Assembly: GCF_910594005.1 (NCBI RefSeq)
Contig: NC_057823.1
Span: forward strand, 62,990,015-63,054,014
DNA length: 64,000 nt
Origin: Cervus elaphus
Taxonomy: Eukaryota; Chordata; Mammalia; Artiodactyla; Cervidae
Reading direction: 5' to 3'
In this document: in pieces, positions 45,451 to 56,219 of the stretch
Layout: each line of letters starts with the position of its first letter
Position numbering within the stretch: the stretch's first letter is position 1
The notes under the pieces: generated by a model
Seen by the model: the letters and a program-made list of their open reading frames with translations, nothing else
Told to the model about the DNA's origin: nothing
Databases searched by the model: none
Made by a program: the position numbers and the translations under genes

Positions 45451-46689
45451 GCTCTCTCAAGCCAGTCTTGGGGACCTGCCTCCTGTGTGCTTGGCCATGG
45501 GGCTGGGCTGCTGTGGGGAGTGGAGCCCAGGTTCCCCTCCTCAAGGGACTGACAGCTCTTCCAGTCATGAGGCCCAGAGGATGGGCTTGCTCAGGGTCAC
45601 ACAAGGAGTGAGCGGCAGTGGGGTCAGGCTCGGGCTAGGGCTTTTGTTTGCAGAGACACAGCACAGACTCTCCCGCCAGGAGATCTGAAGGGTGTGTGAA
45701 CCCTGCGAGATCAGAGCAGCGCTAACACTGACTGTAGCTCGTGTGTTGGGGGCTGCCTGGCGGCCATTCTTTTTATGCCTTCTCTTCTTTACTCCCCTAA
45801 AAAACCCACCACAGTGGAAACTAACGTTACCATCTCGCCCCCATCTTACAGAAAAGAAAAGCAAGGCTTACAGCCAGACAGGACTCAAACCTAGGCCTGT
45901 TGCTCCAAACTCCAAGTTCTCACTAGGCCGCACTCACAGGCTTGAATGAGGAAGAAACCAGGGCACCAAACAGGTGAAAGCTTTAGGAAACTGGGATTTG
46001 AGCGGGTTTTTTAGAGAATAGGGGTAAGGATGGGAGGGGAGAGGGGCGTATTCTAGGAAGTGAGTGTGGCTTGAACCAAGGGATGAGGGTGGAATGTCCC
46101 ATGAGCCCCGCACCAATGAGGGGACAGACCAGCCCAAGGGGGGCTTGTGGCTAAAGGAGCCACACACGGACTTCTGTCACCCCTCCTTTCTTGAAAGAGG
46201 GGTGACAGGCAAGCCTGGCCCTGGTATCCTGTCTGGAGTGCTCCTGGGGACCCTGCCAGTGTTGGCCCAGAGCTGGGCAGAGGTGTCCCTGGTGTCACTA
46301 ACCAGGACTCATGGAGGGAAGACCCAGGAGGCCCCTCGTGACTCTGGCACCCCCAGAGAGGATGCTACAGGGTAGCACAGGTACCGGCTCCTGAAGGTCC
46401 TTGGGACACACCAGCATTAAGCCCTGGCACAGACCAGTGTTTCAGGCAACACAGCTGAGTGCCAGGCAGAGGCTGGAGATGGAGGAGGGAAAGGGGAATG
46501 GCACCTCGCCAGTAGTTTCCATGTGAACCCGGCAGGAGATCGGGCTTCTGCCCCTCGGGCGGGGCAGCTGAGACCAGCAGTGCGATGTGCTCAGCCAGAT
46601 CCCCAGGTCACAGGCTTAGAATGGCTCACACTGCAGAAACAGTGAATGATTCAGGCAGAAACCCCCTAAACCACAGCCTGTGGGGTCAC
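45451..46689. other. Single-copy DNA with MIR remnants
   Basis: Antisense MIR traces lie at 45545-45630 (gctcagggtcacacaaggag) and 45820-45915 (catcttacagaaaagaaaag). The rest (45916-46689) shows no repeat or gene. Confidence 0.5.
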
Positions 46690-47015
46690 ACTCCACTCCT
46701 GCTTCCCGTCTTCTAGTTAGCACCTCCTCCTCTTTCGGGTCTCGGCTCAGGTGACCCCTCCTGGGGGAAGCCTGCCCTGATGCCTGCCTCCAAACTCCAC
46801 CACACGCTGGAGTGCAGCCAAATTCCTCCAGAATAGCACTTATAGAACGGGGGCTTCTCCTAGCATGGCTGGTGATTAAACTCTCCTCTGCAGGATTATT
46901 TGGTTGATACCGTGTACCTTCTAGCTGCAAGCTCTGGGAGGGCAGGAGATGTGTCTGTTGTGTTCATTTGTGTACCCACCAGCCCTGGAAAATAGTAAAA
47001 ACCTACATTTGTTGA
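46690..47015 (+). mobile_element. L2 LINE 3' end
   Basis: tctcggctcaggtgacccct, gcaagctctgggagggcagg, gtgtctgttgtgttcatttg and tttgttgagtgaatggg are the L2 3' end in order. Confidence 0.75.
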
Positions 47016-47175
47016 GTGAATGGGTGGGTGGATGGGTAGATGAATGTCTGTATGTTTATATGGATGGATGGGTAGATGGGTGGATGGATGGATGGTTGAA
47101 GGGACAGATGGATGGATGGGTAGATAGATGGAGGGATAGGTGGATGGATGTGTCCTGGATTTGGAGGTAGATGAA
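47016..47175. repeat. (TGGA)n-type tetranucleotide repeat
   Basis: Imperfect tggatggatggg arrays start exactly where the L2 terminal tgaatgaatg repeat would be. Confidence 0.93.
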
Positions 47176-47314
47176 TTGGTGGGTGGACAGAAGCATGAAC
47201 AGAAGGATGGTTGGGTAGGACTATAAAACTCTAAATTGCCAAACTCAGATGCTTTTTATTTATTATATCATTAGAATAAAACAGCTCAGCATCATAATTA
47301 GAAGGTGAAATTAC

Positions 47315-47560
47315 AGAACTCAATCCCCTCTTACAAGAGATAGACAGGCTCAGAAAGGTGAAGTTTTGTCCAAGATCACACAGCAAATCTGGTGACCCTA
47401 AGTCCATTTTCTATCATACAAAAACAGCCTCCAAAAATGGGGTTAAAATCGCTTGTTTCAGTCCTGTCTCTCCTCTGGGTTCTGTGTGACCTGAGACAAG
47501 TCACTGGGCCTCCATGTTTCCCTTTAAAAGCAGAGGTTGCTAAATCTCGGGTTTCCTCTG
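47315..47560. mobile_element. Two MIR remnants in opposite orientation
   Basis: 47320-47400 is antisense (gacaggctcagaaaggtgaa, agatcacacagcaaatct); 47455-47560 is sense (tgtgtgacctgagacaagtc). Confidence 0.65.
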
Positions 47561-47984
47561 CATTCTTGGGAAGGCCAGCCTCTCCACTGGGTTCTGTCAG
47601 GCCTGGTACAGACGCCTTCCCACACCTTCCTCAAAGCCCAGTGGGGCTGTCAGGGTGGACTCCAAGACCCTCGGAATGTGGTGCATGAGGCCCCAGGTCT
47701 GGGGTGGGAGGACCAGCCAGTCTCTCCCTCTTGAGTCGGCCTGGCCATCAGCCGTATCTCAGCGTATGATTTTCTATTCTCAGGTGTGACCCAGGGGGCT
47801 GCAGGTTGTGGAAGGACCCCCCATGAGTTTCTGGCTCCACATATCCTGCCTGGAACTTCCTCATATTCATGGACACCTGCACTTGCAGCCCTAAAGCTGG
47901 GGAGGGGGGAGTGTGTTCTGTGGAGGCGAACATCCCTAGAGCCAGCCTTGGGCTGCCTGGCCCAGGCCCAGGCCAAGGTACAGG
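47561..47984. other. Single-copy spacer
   Basis: No repeat, motif or supported exon seen. Confidence 0.5.
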
Positions 47985-48087
47985 CCAGGGAAATAGTACA
48001 ACTGAATGTTTAGTAAAAAATAAACTTCTTCTCTGTCTCTAGTTCCCTCCCTAGAAGGCAAAGAAGGGGCTTTGTGGACTCAGACGT

Positions 48088-48226
48088 CCCAGACACAGGC
48101 CTGTAGAAGTAAGGAGGAGGGGAGTGTGTGTGTGTGCACGTGCATGTCTGCGTGCGTGCATGCGTGTGTGTGTGTGTCCCCAGACAGAGGACTGTAGGAG
48201 TAAGGGGAGGAGGGAATCTTGTGTGT

Positions 48227-48268
<42 letters not shown>
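48088..48268. repeat. Duplicated GT-rich blocks
   Basis: Two neighbouring blocks each begin ccagacA-aggcctgtag/gactgtag-type text, continue with agtaagg and a purine run, and end in (GT)n (48129-48178 and 48221-48266). A tandem duplication of about 90 bp with different GT expansion explains it. Confidence 0.75.
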
Positions 48269-48269
<1 letters not shown>

Positions 48270-48477
48270 AGAGAGAAAGAGAGAGAGGAGCTAGCCACAT
48301 GCCTTGTGGCAGAGGTGTGGGGTGGGATGCAGAGCGGAAAGGGTCTGAGGAAAGAAGAGGAGGCTGGGGCAGCTGTCACAGGGGCTCCTGGGGCCATAAA
48401 GTCAGGTTGAGGCCTTTGGACTTTATCCCCTAGAGTAAGGAATCTTTTTTTTTTTTAAGGCTTTCATGTTTTTTTTG

Positions 48478-48965
48478 ACACTAAAAAAGTTTAAGTTGCA
48501 CATTCATTGTAAAAAAAAAAAAAGCAAATAGTACAATTAAATGTGAAGTAAAAATAAAAATAAGTTTCTCTTCTCTGACACCAGTTCTCTCCCTAGAAGC
48601 CACCCTGACTGCCAAGTCTTTCATATCCTTGAAGAGAGAGTCTAGGCCACATTTGTCCAATGTATCCATCTCTCCTTTTCACACAGTGGAAACCTACCCT
48701 GCCCATTCTGCTGGGTTGTATGTTTTACACATCATTTCTTAGTACAGATCTGAGCACCAGGTGCCATCTGCCTACATGCACACACTGTACTTGGGTACCT
48801 AGTCTCTACCAATGGACAGTGACATGTTTTCTAGCCTTTCACTTACACGAATAGTCCTACAATGAATATATCCTTGTGCCTCCCCACTTTGAGCACATGG
48901 GCTAGTTTATGTTGGATGAATTCCTAGCCATGGTACTGCTGGGTCAAAGGATACATGCATTCAAC
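48478..48965 (-). mobile_element. Old LINE 3' end, antisense
   Basis: tacaatgaatatatccttgt, atgaattcctagccatggta and ctgggtcaaaggatacatgc are antisense text of an old LINE 3' end. The 5' portion (48520-48605) also resembles 47985-48065. Confidence 0.55.
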
Positions 48966-49889
48966 ACTCAGGACACATCCCCAAGCTGTCTGCTTGAAAG
49001 GTCTCAAGCAGAGGGATGACAGCCCTCCACGGTCTGGTCAGTTGCTCCTGACACATTTGACAGGGATGGAAATAGCAAGGTATTGGATTATGAGCCACAC
49101 AATCTTGAGGTCTGAGATGGGCTAAAGGATCATCAAATGAGGGTCAGCTTGTGAGCTCCCAGCTCTCTGCTATCTGCTGTGCCTTCTGGAGGCTGAAAGA
49201 AAGGGGCCCCTGATGACATGTCCCTTGGCTGTGGGGGGAGGCCTCCAGCCCGGAGGTGGTGCACGGGATCCACACCCCCCCACCCTGTGGGATGGCTGCA
49301 AACAGCCTAGCACGGACAGGACAGGCTGCCGGCAGCTGTGAGGGGCGCGAGTTCAGCCAAAGCCCGTGCAGAGGGCTGCCAAAAGCTTTTTCTTTTCATT
49401 TTTCCAAGGCCTGCACGTGGGGCTGGGCACACTGTCATCCTCATGTTTCCTATTACTTTACAAGGCTCTGCATCAAAGCACCAGCAGTGCAGGCCCTTTG
49501 ATGTCTGGGCCCAGCCTGCCTCCGCCTTTGGGAGAAGCATCTCTGCTGAGGATCAAGAGGGGAGTCAAGCTGAGATGGTCCCTGGCCTGCCCTGGCCAAT
49601 GTGGTCCCCTGGATCCACAGACACTGAGACCGAAGGCTCCTGGGGGAGGGTGGAGGGACCATCACAGCCTGACCGAGGCCCCCGTCACTGAGTCCAGGGG
49701 ACCCCAAGGCCCAGAGAGGGCAAGGGCTACCCCAGGCCACATAGCGATTTGGTGACGGTGGATCGATGCTGGTGGAGGGGATTCCTATTGGATCAGGGGG
49801 GCGGGGCAGCCCCTCGGTTATTGGTCTCTCAGGTTCCCACTTTGCTTCCTAGGAACTTTCTGGTGCTGATACCCTGCAGCTGAGGGAGG
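48966..49889. other. Single-copy DNA
   Basis: The segment 49330-49520 has overlapping open frames on both strands but no recognised domain. A diverged MIR trace may lie at 49690-49750. No gene supported. Confidence 0.5.
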
Positions 49890-50115
49890 TGGTTCAGTGA
49901 AGGTGTCTATAGTCACCCTGCCTTGGTTCAAATCCTGGGCTCATTCCTTTTTGCTGTGTTACCTTGGTCAAGTTACTTAACTCCTCTGAGCCTCAACTTT
50001 CTCTTCTCTAAAATGGGATAAAGATATTTCCTATCTCAGAGGGTCCTTGTGAGGGTGAAATGAGAAGATTCACAAAAGTACTTAGCTCAAATGCCTGACA
50101 CAGAGTCTCAAAACA
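49890..50115 (+). mobile_element. MIR SINE, nearly full length
   Basis: gttcaaatcctgggctcatt, ttaccttggtcaagttactt, cctctgagcctcaactttct, taaaatgggataaagat and gggtgaaatgagaagattc follow the MIR consensus. Confidence 0.9.
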
Positions 50116-51152
50116 CACACACACACAACTCTTATCACTTGATGATAAAAAGATCGGGGAAAGGTTTTCTAAGGGGAGGGGGCTAGTGTGAAGCTGACTT
50201 GCTAATACAGGTCCCCAGTCCTGCCCAGTTGTGCTCTGAGGAAGAGCTGGGGCCATCAGTGACATCCAGGGAATTAAGTCCTTCCGTGTTCCTCTCCCAA
50301 CTCCCCAGCTCCAATTCAAGGCTCTCTTCTGAGCCTCAGCTGGGGGTGTGGGCCTGGGGTGGGAGGTCTGGGGAAGGGGCGTGTGGGAGGACACGGCCCT
50401 ATAGCCCCAACTCCCAGCCCAGACTCCAGGAGACAGCCAGAGTGGGGAAGGAGGAGCAGTTTCCTGGCACAGCTGAAAAGGTTTGGATTTGACTTGGAAA
50501 CACATTGAGAAGTCCCTGGAGGCTGCCTCCACAGAAACAGCCTCTCTGAAGTGGAGCCCGGACTGGGGAGGCTGTTTTGTATAAAGGGGCTCCGGGGACC
50601 TCAGTGATGGAAGATGGGCTGAAACCTCTACCCCAGAATTTCGCCACAGGCAGACCAAACCTCTGCACTTCCCGAGGGCCTGCCCTGAGGGTGGGAGAAT
50701 TCCATCCTCAAGCCTGTGCCAACAGGGGACCGATGCCTGAGCCTGGAAAGGAGGGTCCCTGCCCCTGGGAGCCCACAGATGGGGGAGGAGGAAGCACCTT
50801 CTCAGGCAGCCCCAGGACTTATCCCTGGGCTGCACCTTCCTGGTTTTGGCCATATCTAAGTTTAGCCTGTGATTTGACTTACACAACTTTTTTCCTTTAA
50901 ATTGACTCACCTTTAAAAAACTTGAATATATTTTTTTAAAAGGAACTTTATATATGCTACTGTAAATGGAAGACCTGTATCACTTGTCATACACAATAAC
51001 CATATAAATGGACTACAATAAACAATGTTAAATTCTAGCTGGCGCCTGAGACTTGTTCTTTCTTTGATTAAAAAATAAAAGGGAAGATTAGCAAGTATGA
51101 GAACTGTGTTAAAAACAGGCTAACACCCAACTAAGACCTTTTCCTAGATTAG
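50116..51152. other. Single-copy DNA, GC-rich then AT-rich
   Basis: Composition switches near 50880 from GC-rich to AT-rich. A 300-codon - strand frame (50008-50910) crosses the MIR and a CA run and has no family motif. Nothing else recognised. Confidence 0.5.
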
Positions 51153-51336
51153 CACTGCCAGATAAAATGCAAGATGCCCAGTTACATTTAAATTTCAGAT
51201 AAACAATCACTAGTATTTTTAGTATATCTTAAATATTTTATAGGTCATACTTAGACTAAAAAAATTATTTGCTATTTAACTGCAATTCACATTCAACTGG
51301 GCATTATGTATTTTTGTTTGCTAAATCTGGCAACCC
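51153..51336. mobile_element. Palindromic MITE-like element
   Basis: The left arm ctgccagataaaatgcaaga, cccagttacatttaaatttc is answered by the right arm attcacattcaactgggcat and ctaaatctggcaaccc. The arms are imperfect inverted repeats of about 80 bp around 51240. This is the layout of an old mammalian non-autonomous DNA transposon; I do not name the family. Confidence 0.65.
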
Positions 51337-52261
51337 TATCCTCAATGAACGTAAGATATTCTTTTAAAAGAATAACTTTCTCACTGCTGAGAGATTAGAT
51401 GTTTGCATGCGGTGTCCCTATGCCACCAAAAATAATCTTGAGAAGAACTGTTCTGATTCAAGGTGGAATTGGAGTGACAAAACATACTAGTGTGGGAATT
51501 TGGAGGTGGGGAAGAGAGTTGTGGCTGGGAGAAATTCTGAAAGGCTCCCAGAGGAGAGGGAGGCATTTGGGCAGGACTCTAGGGCCAGCGAGGGCATGGC
51601 AGCGATCTCGGGGTTCTGAGGGCCCTTCCCCCCGACCAGCCCAGGGCTTGAGCGACAGAGGACACTCCTTAGGAATAAAGCCTTGACTCTGCTCTCAGAG
51701 GACAGAGGGGCTTGTGTTGGCATGACTGTGGCTTGTGAGTATGAGTGACTGTGTGTGTTTGCCCAAATCACACCCTCTTGGGGTACAAAAGGGCTTTTGA
51801 GGGCCTCTCCTCTCACACCACCCCCGCCTGCCCTATGTGGAAATCTGAAACTTGCTTGCATTTCTCCAGTGGTGGGGCGCTCGCTACCTCCTAAGGAATC
51901 TCTCATCATTGGGCAGGGTTGATTGCAAGAAAGCTCTTCCTTAGCCTGAACAGAAATCTGCCTTCCTGTAGACACCCTCTGTCCCGTGACAGTCCTTCAG
52001 AGGTTTGTCATCCATGATGACAGCCTACTGGAGTCTGAACAGACCCATTTCTTTGAACTGTGCCCCTTACGGCTTGGTTTCTGGCTTCCTCATTTGCAGG
52101 GAAACAGGGCCTGGGAGTGGAGACAATGCCTGGACAAGGAGAAGGAAAGGGGCTGTGTGTGGGCAACGCTGGGAGCTGAGGTGAACACACACCAGCACAT
52201 GGACAGGAGTTCCTTTCCTGCAGATGCTCAGCCTGCAGGAGTGGCAGGAGAGCCCTGGGCT
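51337..52261. other. Single-copy DNA
   Basis: No repeat is clear. The 162-codon - strand frame (51487-51975) has no motif. 51850-51970 resembles non-coding 3'UTR-type text but has no support. Confidence 0.45.
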
Positions 52262-52380
52262 CTGTGCCCTGTTCGGTCCCCAACTTGCTGTGTGCCTTCA
52301 GGCAAGTGTCCTATCCTTTCTGGGCCTTCGATCTTTGCCTCATGCACTGTGAATGCACTGGCCTGTTCTTACAGGTAAAA
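52262..52380 (+). mobile_element. MIR SINE remnant
   Basis: cttgctgtgtgccttcaggc and tttctgggccttcgatcttt match the MIR core. Confidence 0.65.
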
Positions 52381-53054
52381 ACATCTGTGTCTGTTCTGAC
52401 TGACTGGTGCTGTGCTGGCTTGGATCTCTGTGATAAGGATTCTGAGGCAGTGTCTGGGTCCAGAGGGAAATCAAGCCATATACAGACAGTGCAACAGTGG
52501 TCTGGGAGCTGCATATGGCCAGTCATGGCCTTGAGGGGGCTGCCAGCTCTGGCAGGGCATGACTCTGCAATGACAAAGCAGGACAAACCAAGGTGCTCGG
52601 TGAACTCAGGTATGGGGCAGGGGCTGTCCCTGTGGGGAGGAGGGAGGAAGCCTGCACAGCGTTGATGGCCTTGGCCCTGTCTTTGCCCAGCCTACTGCGG
52701 ACTCTCACACGTGTGGGGGCCCACGCCCTGCCACCCAGAGGACCAGGGGACGGAGCTGCTCTGTGGAATCCTGTGAGCAGGCCAAGACTCGTGGCTGGAG
52801 GGCCATGTGGAAGGCGGCAGGGGAGGCTGGCAGGGTGGGGCTCGGGGAGTGCAGATGGGGCTTCTCTGCCGGGGGCAGGTCTTTAGGGAACAGAAACATG
52901 GGTCAGAGCTGGGGCTTGGTTTCTACACAAAGAGGCTTTCTGCCCATCCCTGCCCTGCAGGGCCAAGAGGCTGGAAGAGGGCAAAGCCCAGACTCTGAGT
53001 ATCTCAGAGGGCTCAAATTGAATTTCCAAGCTGGGTAAAATCTCTTTTTTGTTC
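52381..53054. other. Single-copy GC-rich DNA
   Basis: No repeat or supported exon was seen. Overlapping frames on both strands lack motifs. Confidence 0.5.
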
Positions 53055-53158
53055 TTCAATTGCCAAGTCATGGTCCAACTCTTCATGACCCTATGGACTG
53101 CAGCACTCCAGGCTTCCCTGTTCCTCACCATCTCCTGGAATTTGTCCAATGAGTACAA
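53055..53158 (-). mobile_element. BovB 3' fragment, antisense
   Basis: attgccaagtcatggtccaa, atgaccctatggactgcagc and caccatctcctggaatttgt are the reverse complement of the BovB terminal region. Confidence 0.8.
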
Positions 53159-53454
53159 CTGTCTGGTGGGCAAAATCTCTACAGATCAACAAGTGCTCAC
53201 TCCAGTCTGTGAACAGGCTTTCCAGACAGCCGGAAACTCTTACTTCAAAGGTGGTGGAAGAAGGGGGTTCCTCCACCTCCCTGTCTCTCTCCTCTTGCCC
53301 CTGGTTCACGACAACTTTGTCAAGTTCCTTCCCATTCCTCTGGGCCTGGCTTCCCCCATTGTATAAGAAAGGACAGATGGTCTCTGAAAGGCCTGCAGGT
53401 CTCACATTTACAGACTCCAATATCTCAGGAATGGTGATGGTAATGAAGAGCTCT

Positions 53455-53820
53455 TAGGGTTTACAGAGCACTCCCTACTTCCCATTTAGTTTACCTTCTA
53501 ACTGTGAGGTGGTTAGTGCGGTGACCATGGTAAGTATTATTCCCCTAACTTTTTTAAGATGACAAAACTGAGGCTCAGAGAGGGCAAAAGGGTCTTCCAG
53601 GGACTTCCCTGGTGGTACACTGGGTAAGACACCACGCTCCCAATGCCGGGGACCTGGGTTCAATCCCTGGTCAGGCAACTAGATCCCACATGTCACAACA
53701 AAGATCGGGCACAGCCCAATAAACAAATAAACAAAAAAGGGCCTTCCAAGTTCATACAACAAGGTGGTGGCCAAACCAGGACTTCCATGGCTGTGTCCAG
53801 ACCTTAGTCCACTTGTAACA
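53455..53820 (-). mobile_element. MIR SINE split by CHR-2
   Basis: Antisense MIR text (agtattattcccctaacttt, caaaactgaggctcagagag) is interrupted by a CHR-2 SINE and resumes with ttcatacaacaaggtggtgg. Confidence 0.75.
53602..53738 (+). mobile_element. CHR-2 SINE
   Basis: gggacttccctggtggtaca head, gggttcaatccctggtcagg, short body and a caaataaacaaaaaa tail. The MIR text gggtcttccag / gggccttccaag flanks it. Confidence 0.94.
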
Positions 53821-54469
53821 CTGGTTTGCAGGCTCCCAGGGTGGGGCAGATGGGGCCTGGGCCAGAAAAGCCACGGTGGCTTCACCTGTCTGTTTTCCAT
53901 GTGGATTTCTATGTAGTAAACATTTTGAGGAGCAAATATTTGTGTCTAAAAAGAAATGAAAGCCCTGTGCTCTTCCGGGATTTCTCAGGTAGGAGCTGGG
54001 AAGGACCCATTTCTCAGCTGCACAGACTCTGGATTGGGTAGCTTCGTCTGGGGTTTAGATGAGAGCTTCATGTGTCTAATGGAAGTGAAAGGGATTCGCA
54101 CAGTTTTTAGCGTGTGATGGCATTTGGGTGAAAGCTGGAAGTTTTCACAATGCAGAGAACCCCACGGTATGAAAATGTCAGTATCACAAAGTGTTAATGC
54201 TGAAAGGGTCTTTAGAAAACATCTGGCTCGTGCATCCCTCCCTGCCCTTTACTGAGGGGAAACTGAGGCCCAGAGAAGGAAACGGGTTTGGCCCAGGTCA
54301 CACGGCATCAGAGACAGGACGTGTGTCTGTCTGACTGCCCAGAGATTTTCGGCACAGACCACTTTCTGGGGCAGGGGAAGGGGAAGAAGCTGAGGGGGCT
54401 GCAGCCCCGGGACCATCAGACAAGAGGTATGTGGGACCCAGCCGCCTGCTGATAAGAGACCCACAACGC
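53821..54469. other. Single-copy DNA with one MIR-like trace
   Basis: 54240-54320 (actgaggggaaactgaggcc, ccaggtcacacggcatcag) is antisense MIR. The rest is unassigned. Confidence 0.5.
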
Positions 54470-54610
54470 CTTTCCAAAGGGATATTTTATCAAGATGTAA
54501 TTTTTCTCGCCGCAGACACTATTTTCTTTCTTGCAGACCATGCTGGCCTTTGCGATAAGGCGCCCAGACATGTTCACACTGAGGCAGCCAAAACATGAGG
54601 CAGGAGGAAA
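54470..54610. promoter_or_regulatory. Candidate cis-regulatory element with GATA-type sites
   Basis: An AT-balanced, repeat-free block in GC-rich flanks. It has gatattttatcaagatg at 54481 (TTATC, a reverse GATA core) and tgcgataaggcg at 54551 (GATAAG). The sudden change of composition and low simple-sequence content suggest constraint, but this is inference from appearance. Confidence 0.35.
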
Positions 54611-54735
54611 AAAATTCCCTTCTTAATCTAGCCCCCCCCCCACCATAGCCCAATCCCCCCCCTCATTTCCTCTCATTCTCTCCAAGTTCTCGTGCCCGCC
54701 CGCCCCCCTGCCCCACTCCTCACCCCCACCCCCAC
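54611..54735. repeat. C-rich low-complexity tract
   Basis: Long C runs (54634-54660, 54695-54710, 54720-54735). The - strand is G-rich with four or more G-runs, so G-quadruplex formation is possible. Confidence 0.8.
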
Positions 54736-55854
54736 GGCTGGCTGGCCTCTTCCTGCCTTCCAGTAAGTCAGCCCGAAGGAGCCAGGAAGGTATGTGGCCC
54801 GAGGAGGTCAAAGGAGAGACGCGTGGAGGGGTCTCCCCTGGGGGAGGAGGTCCTGGCCACAGGCTCTCCGGCTGCGTGCAGGGGTGGGTGGTGAGGGGAG
54901 GGCTTCCTTTGGAGCCTCTGCCTGCCCCAATCCCCGCAGATGGAACACAGACCTCTCCCTGGTTTAGGGGTTTGAGCTGGAGGTGAGCCCCACATGCTTT
55001 ACCTCCTGACCCCCACTTCTGACCTCCTAACTCAAGGGTCGATGGGAACTTCTGGGGAAGGGGCTACCCTGCCTACTTCTATGCAAAACCCCCTAGATTT
55101 AGGAGATCTGGGACCCACCAGTCATGGCTGAACCAGTCCCTTCTGTTCTCTAAGCTCTCCAGGCCTCAGTTTCCCCAACTGCCGGCTATGGGGGGCTGGA
55201 TTCAGATGTCCTGGCCCTGAAATTCTCCTTCTGGCCTTTTCAGAAGATGGGGTTGTATCCCAGGCCTCCTGGGTGCTTGGCAAGTTGGCTGCATGCCCCC
55301 GTGTATCAGTACCCCGCCTCTGCTTTGCTCAGGAAGTCCACCCCGCCCTCCACATCTGGATGGAATTTACCCCCCAAAGCAACTCAATTACCAGTGATCT
55401 GATCAGGACGGATCATGTGTCAGAGGGGGCCCTGGTGAATGCTGCTCTGCCAGAGATGGGGGTTCCTGGGTCTGTGATCTACCCCTCAAACAGCCCAAGG
55501 GCCCTTCCTGGGGCCCCAAAGACATTGGGCCAGGTGGGCAGTGTTCTGCTGAGCTGGACACTCAGAAGGGGCTGCCACCTCCTTCTCTGTCCTAGGCCCC
55601 CTATTCAGTTAAGACCAAATCAGTGCATAAAAGCTTAAAGGGGAAGGAAGATGCTGTATGAATTTTACATCGTTGATTCAGCCAAGTGTCCACTCAGCGG
55701 TGTTTGTAAGGGTAGCGAACCTCGTGCCTTCTCTCTACACTCTGATCCCTAACAGGGCACCCTGGAAGGTAAAGGATGCCTGCAGCTCACATGCAGAGCT
55801 GCAACAGCAAGGCCTGGGAACCCAGTCCTAGGTCTTGGCATAGCCTCTTTGGGA
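54736..55854. other. Single-copy DNA
   Basis: A short MIR-like trace at 55150-55200 (aggcctcagtttccccaact). No exon supported. Confidence 0.5.
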
Positions 55855-56015
55855 GGACTTGCTGTGTAGCACAGGGGACTCAATGCCCTGTGGTGACCTA
55901 GATGGGAAGAAAATCTAAAAAAAGAGGGGATGCGTATATACGTGTAGCTAATTCATTTTGCTGTGCAACAGAAACTAACACAATATTGTAAAGCAATGAT
56001 ACTCAAAAATTTTTT
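55855..56015 (+). mobile_element. L1 3'UTR fragment, related to the array's A-type 3'UTR
   Basis: tgtgtagcacaggggactca, gacctagatgggaag, tcattttgctgtgcaacaga and acacaatattgtaaagcaat follow ruminant L1 3'UTR order, ending in ttttttaaaaaa. Confidence 0.75.
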
Positions 56016-56024
56016 TAAAAAAGC

Positions 56025-56219
56025 AGGGATTTCCCTGGTGGTTCAGCATCCAGTCATTAAGAATCCACCTTTCAATGCAAGGGATGTGGGTTTGCTCCCT
56101 AGTAGGGAAACTAAGATCCCACAGGCCATGTGCTGCAATTAGAGAAAACCTGCATACCATAATGAAGAACCCTTGTCTCAACGAGGACCCAGCATAGCCA
56201 AAATAAAATAAATAATAAA
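56025..56219 (+). mobile_element. CHR-2-like SINE
   Basis: gggatttccctggtggttca head, gggtttgctccctagtaggg, body and an aaataaataataaa tail. It follows the L1 tail directly. Confidence 0.9.

Noticed and set aside
44754..45611. Two 201-codon frames on opposite strands across the (AC)n repeat
   Set aside because: Both translate a dinucleotide repeat and low-complexity pyrimidine DNA.
50008..50910. 300-codon - strand open frame
   Set aside because: It crosses a MIR SINE and a CA run, lies in GC-rich DNA where long frames occur by chance, overlaps frames on the other strand, and has no recognisable domain.
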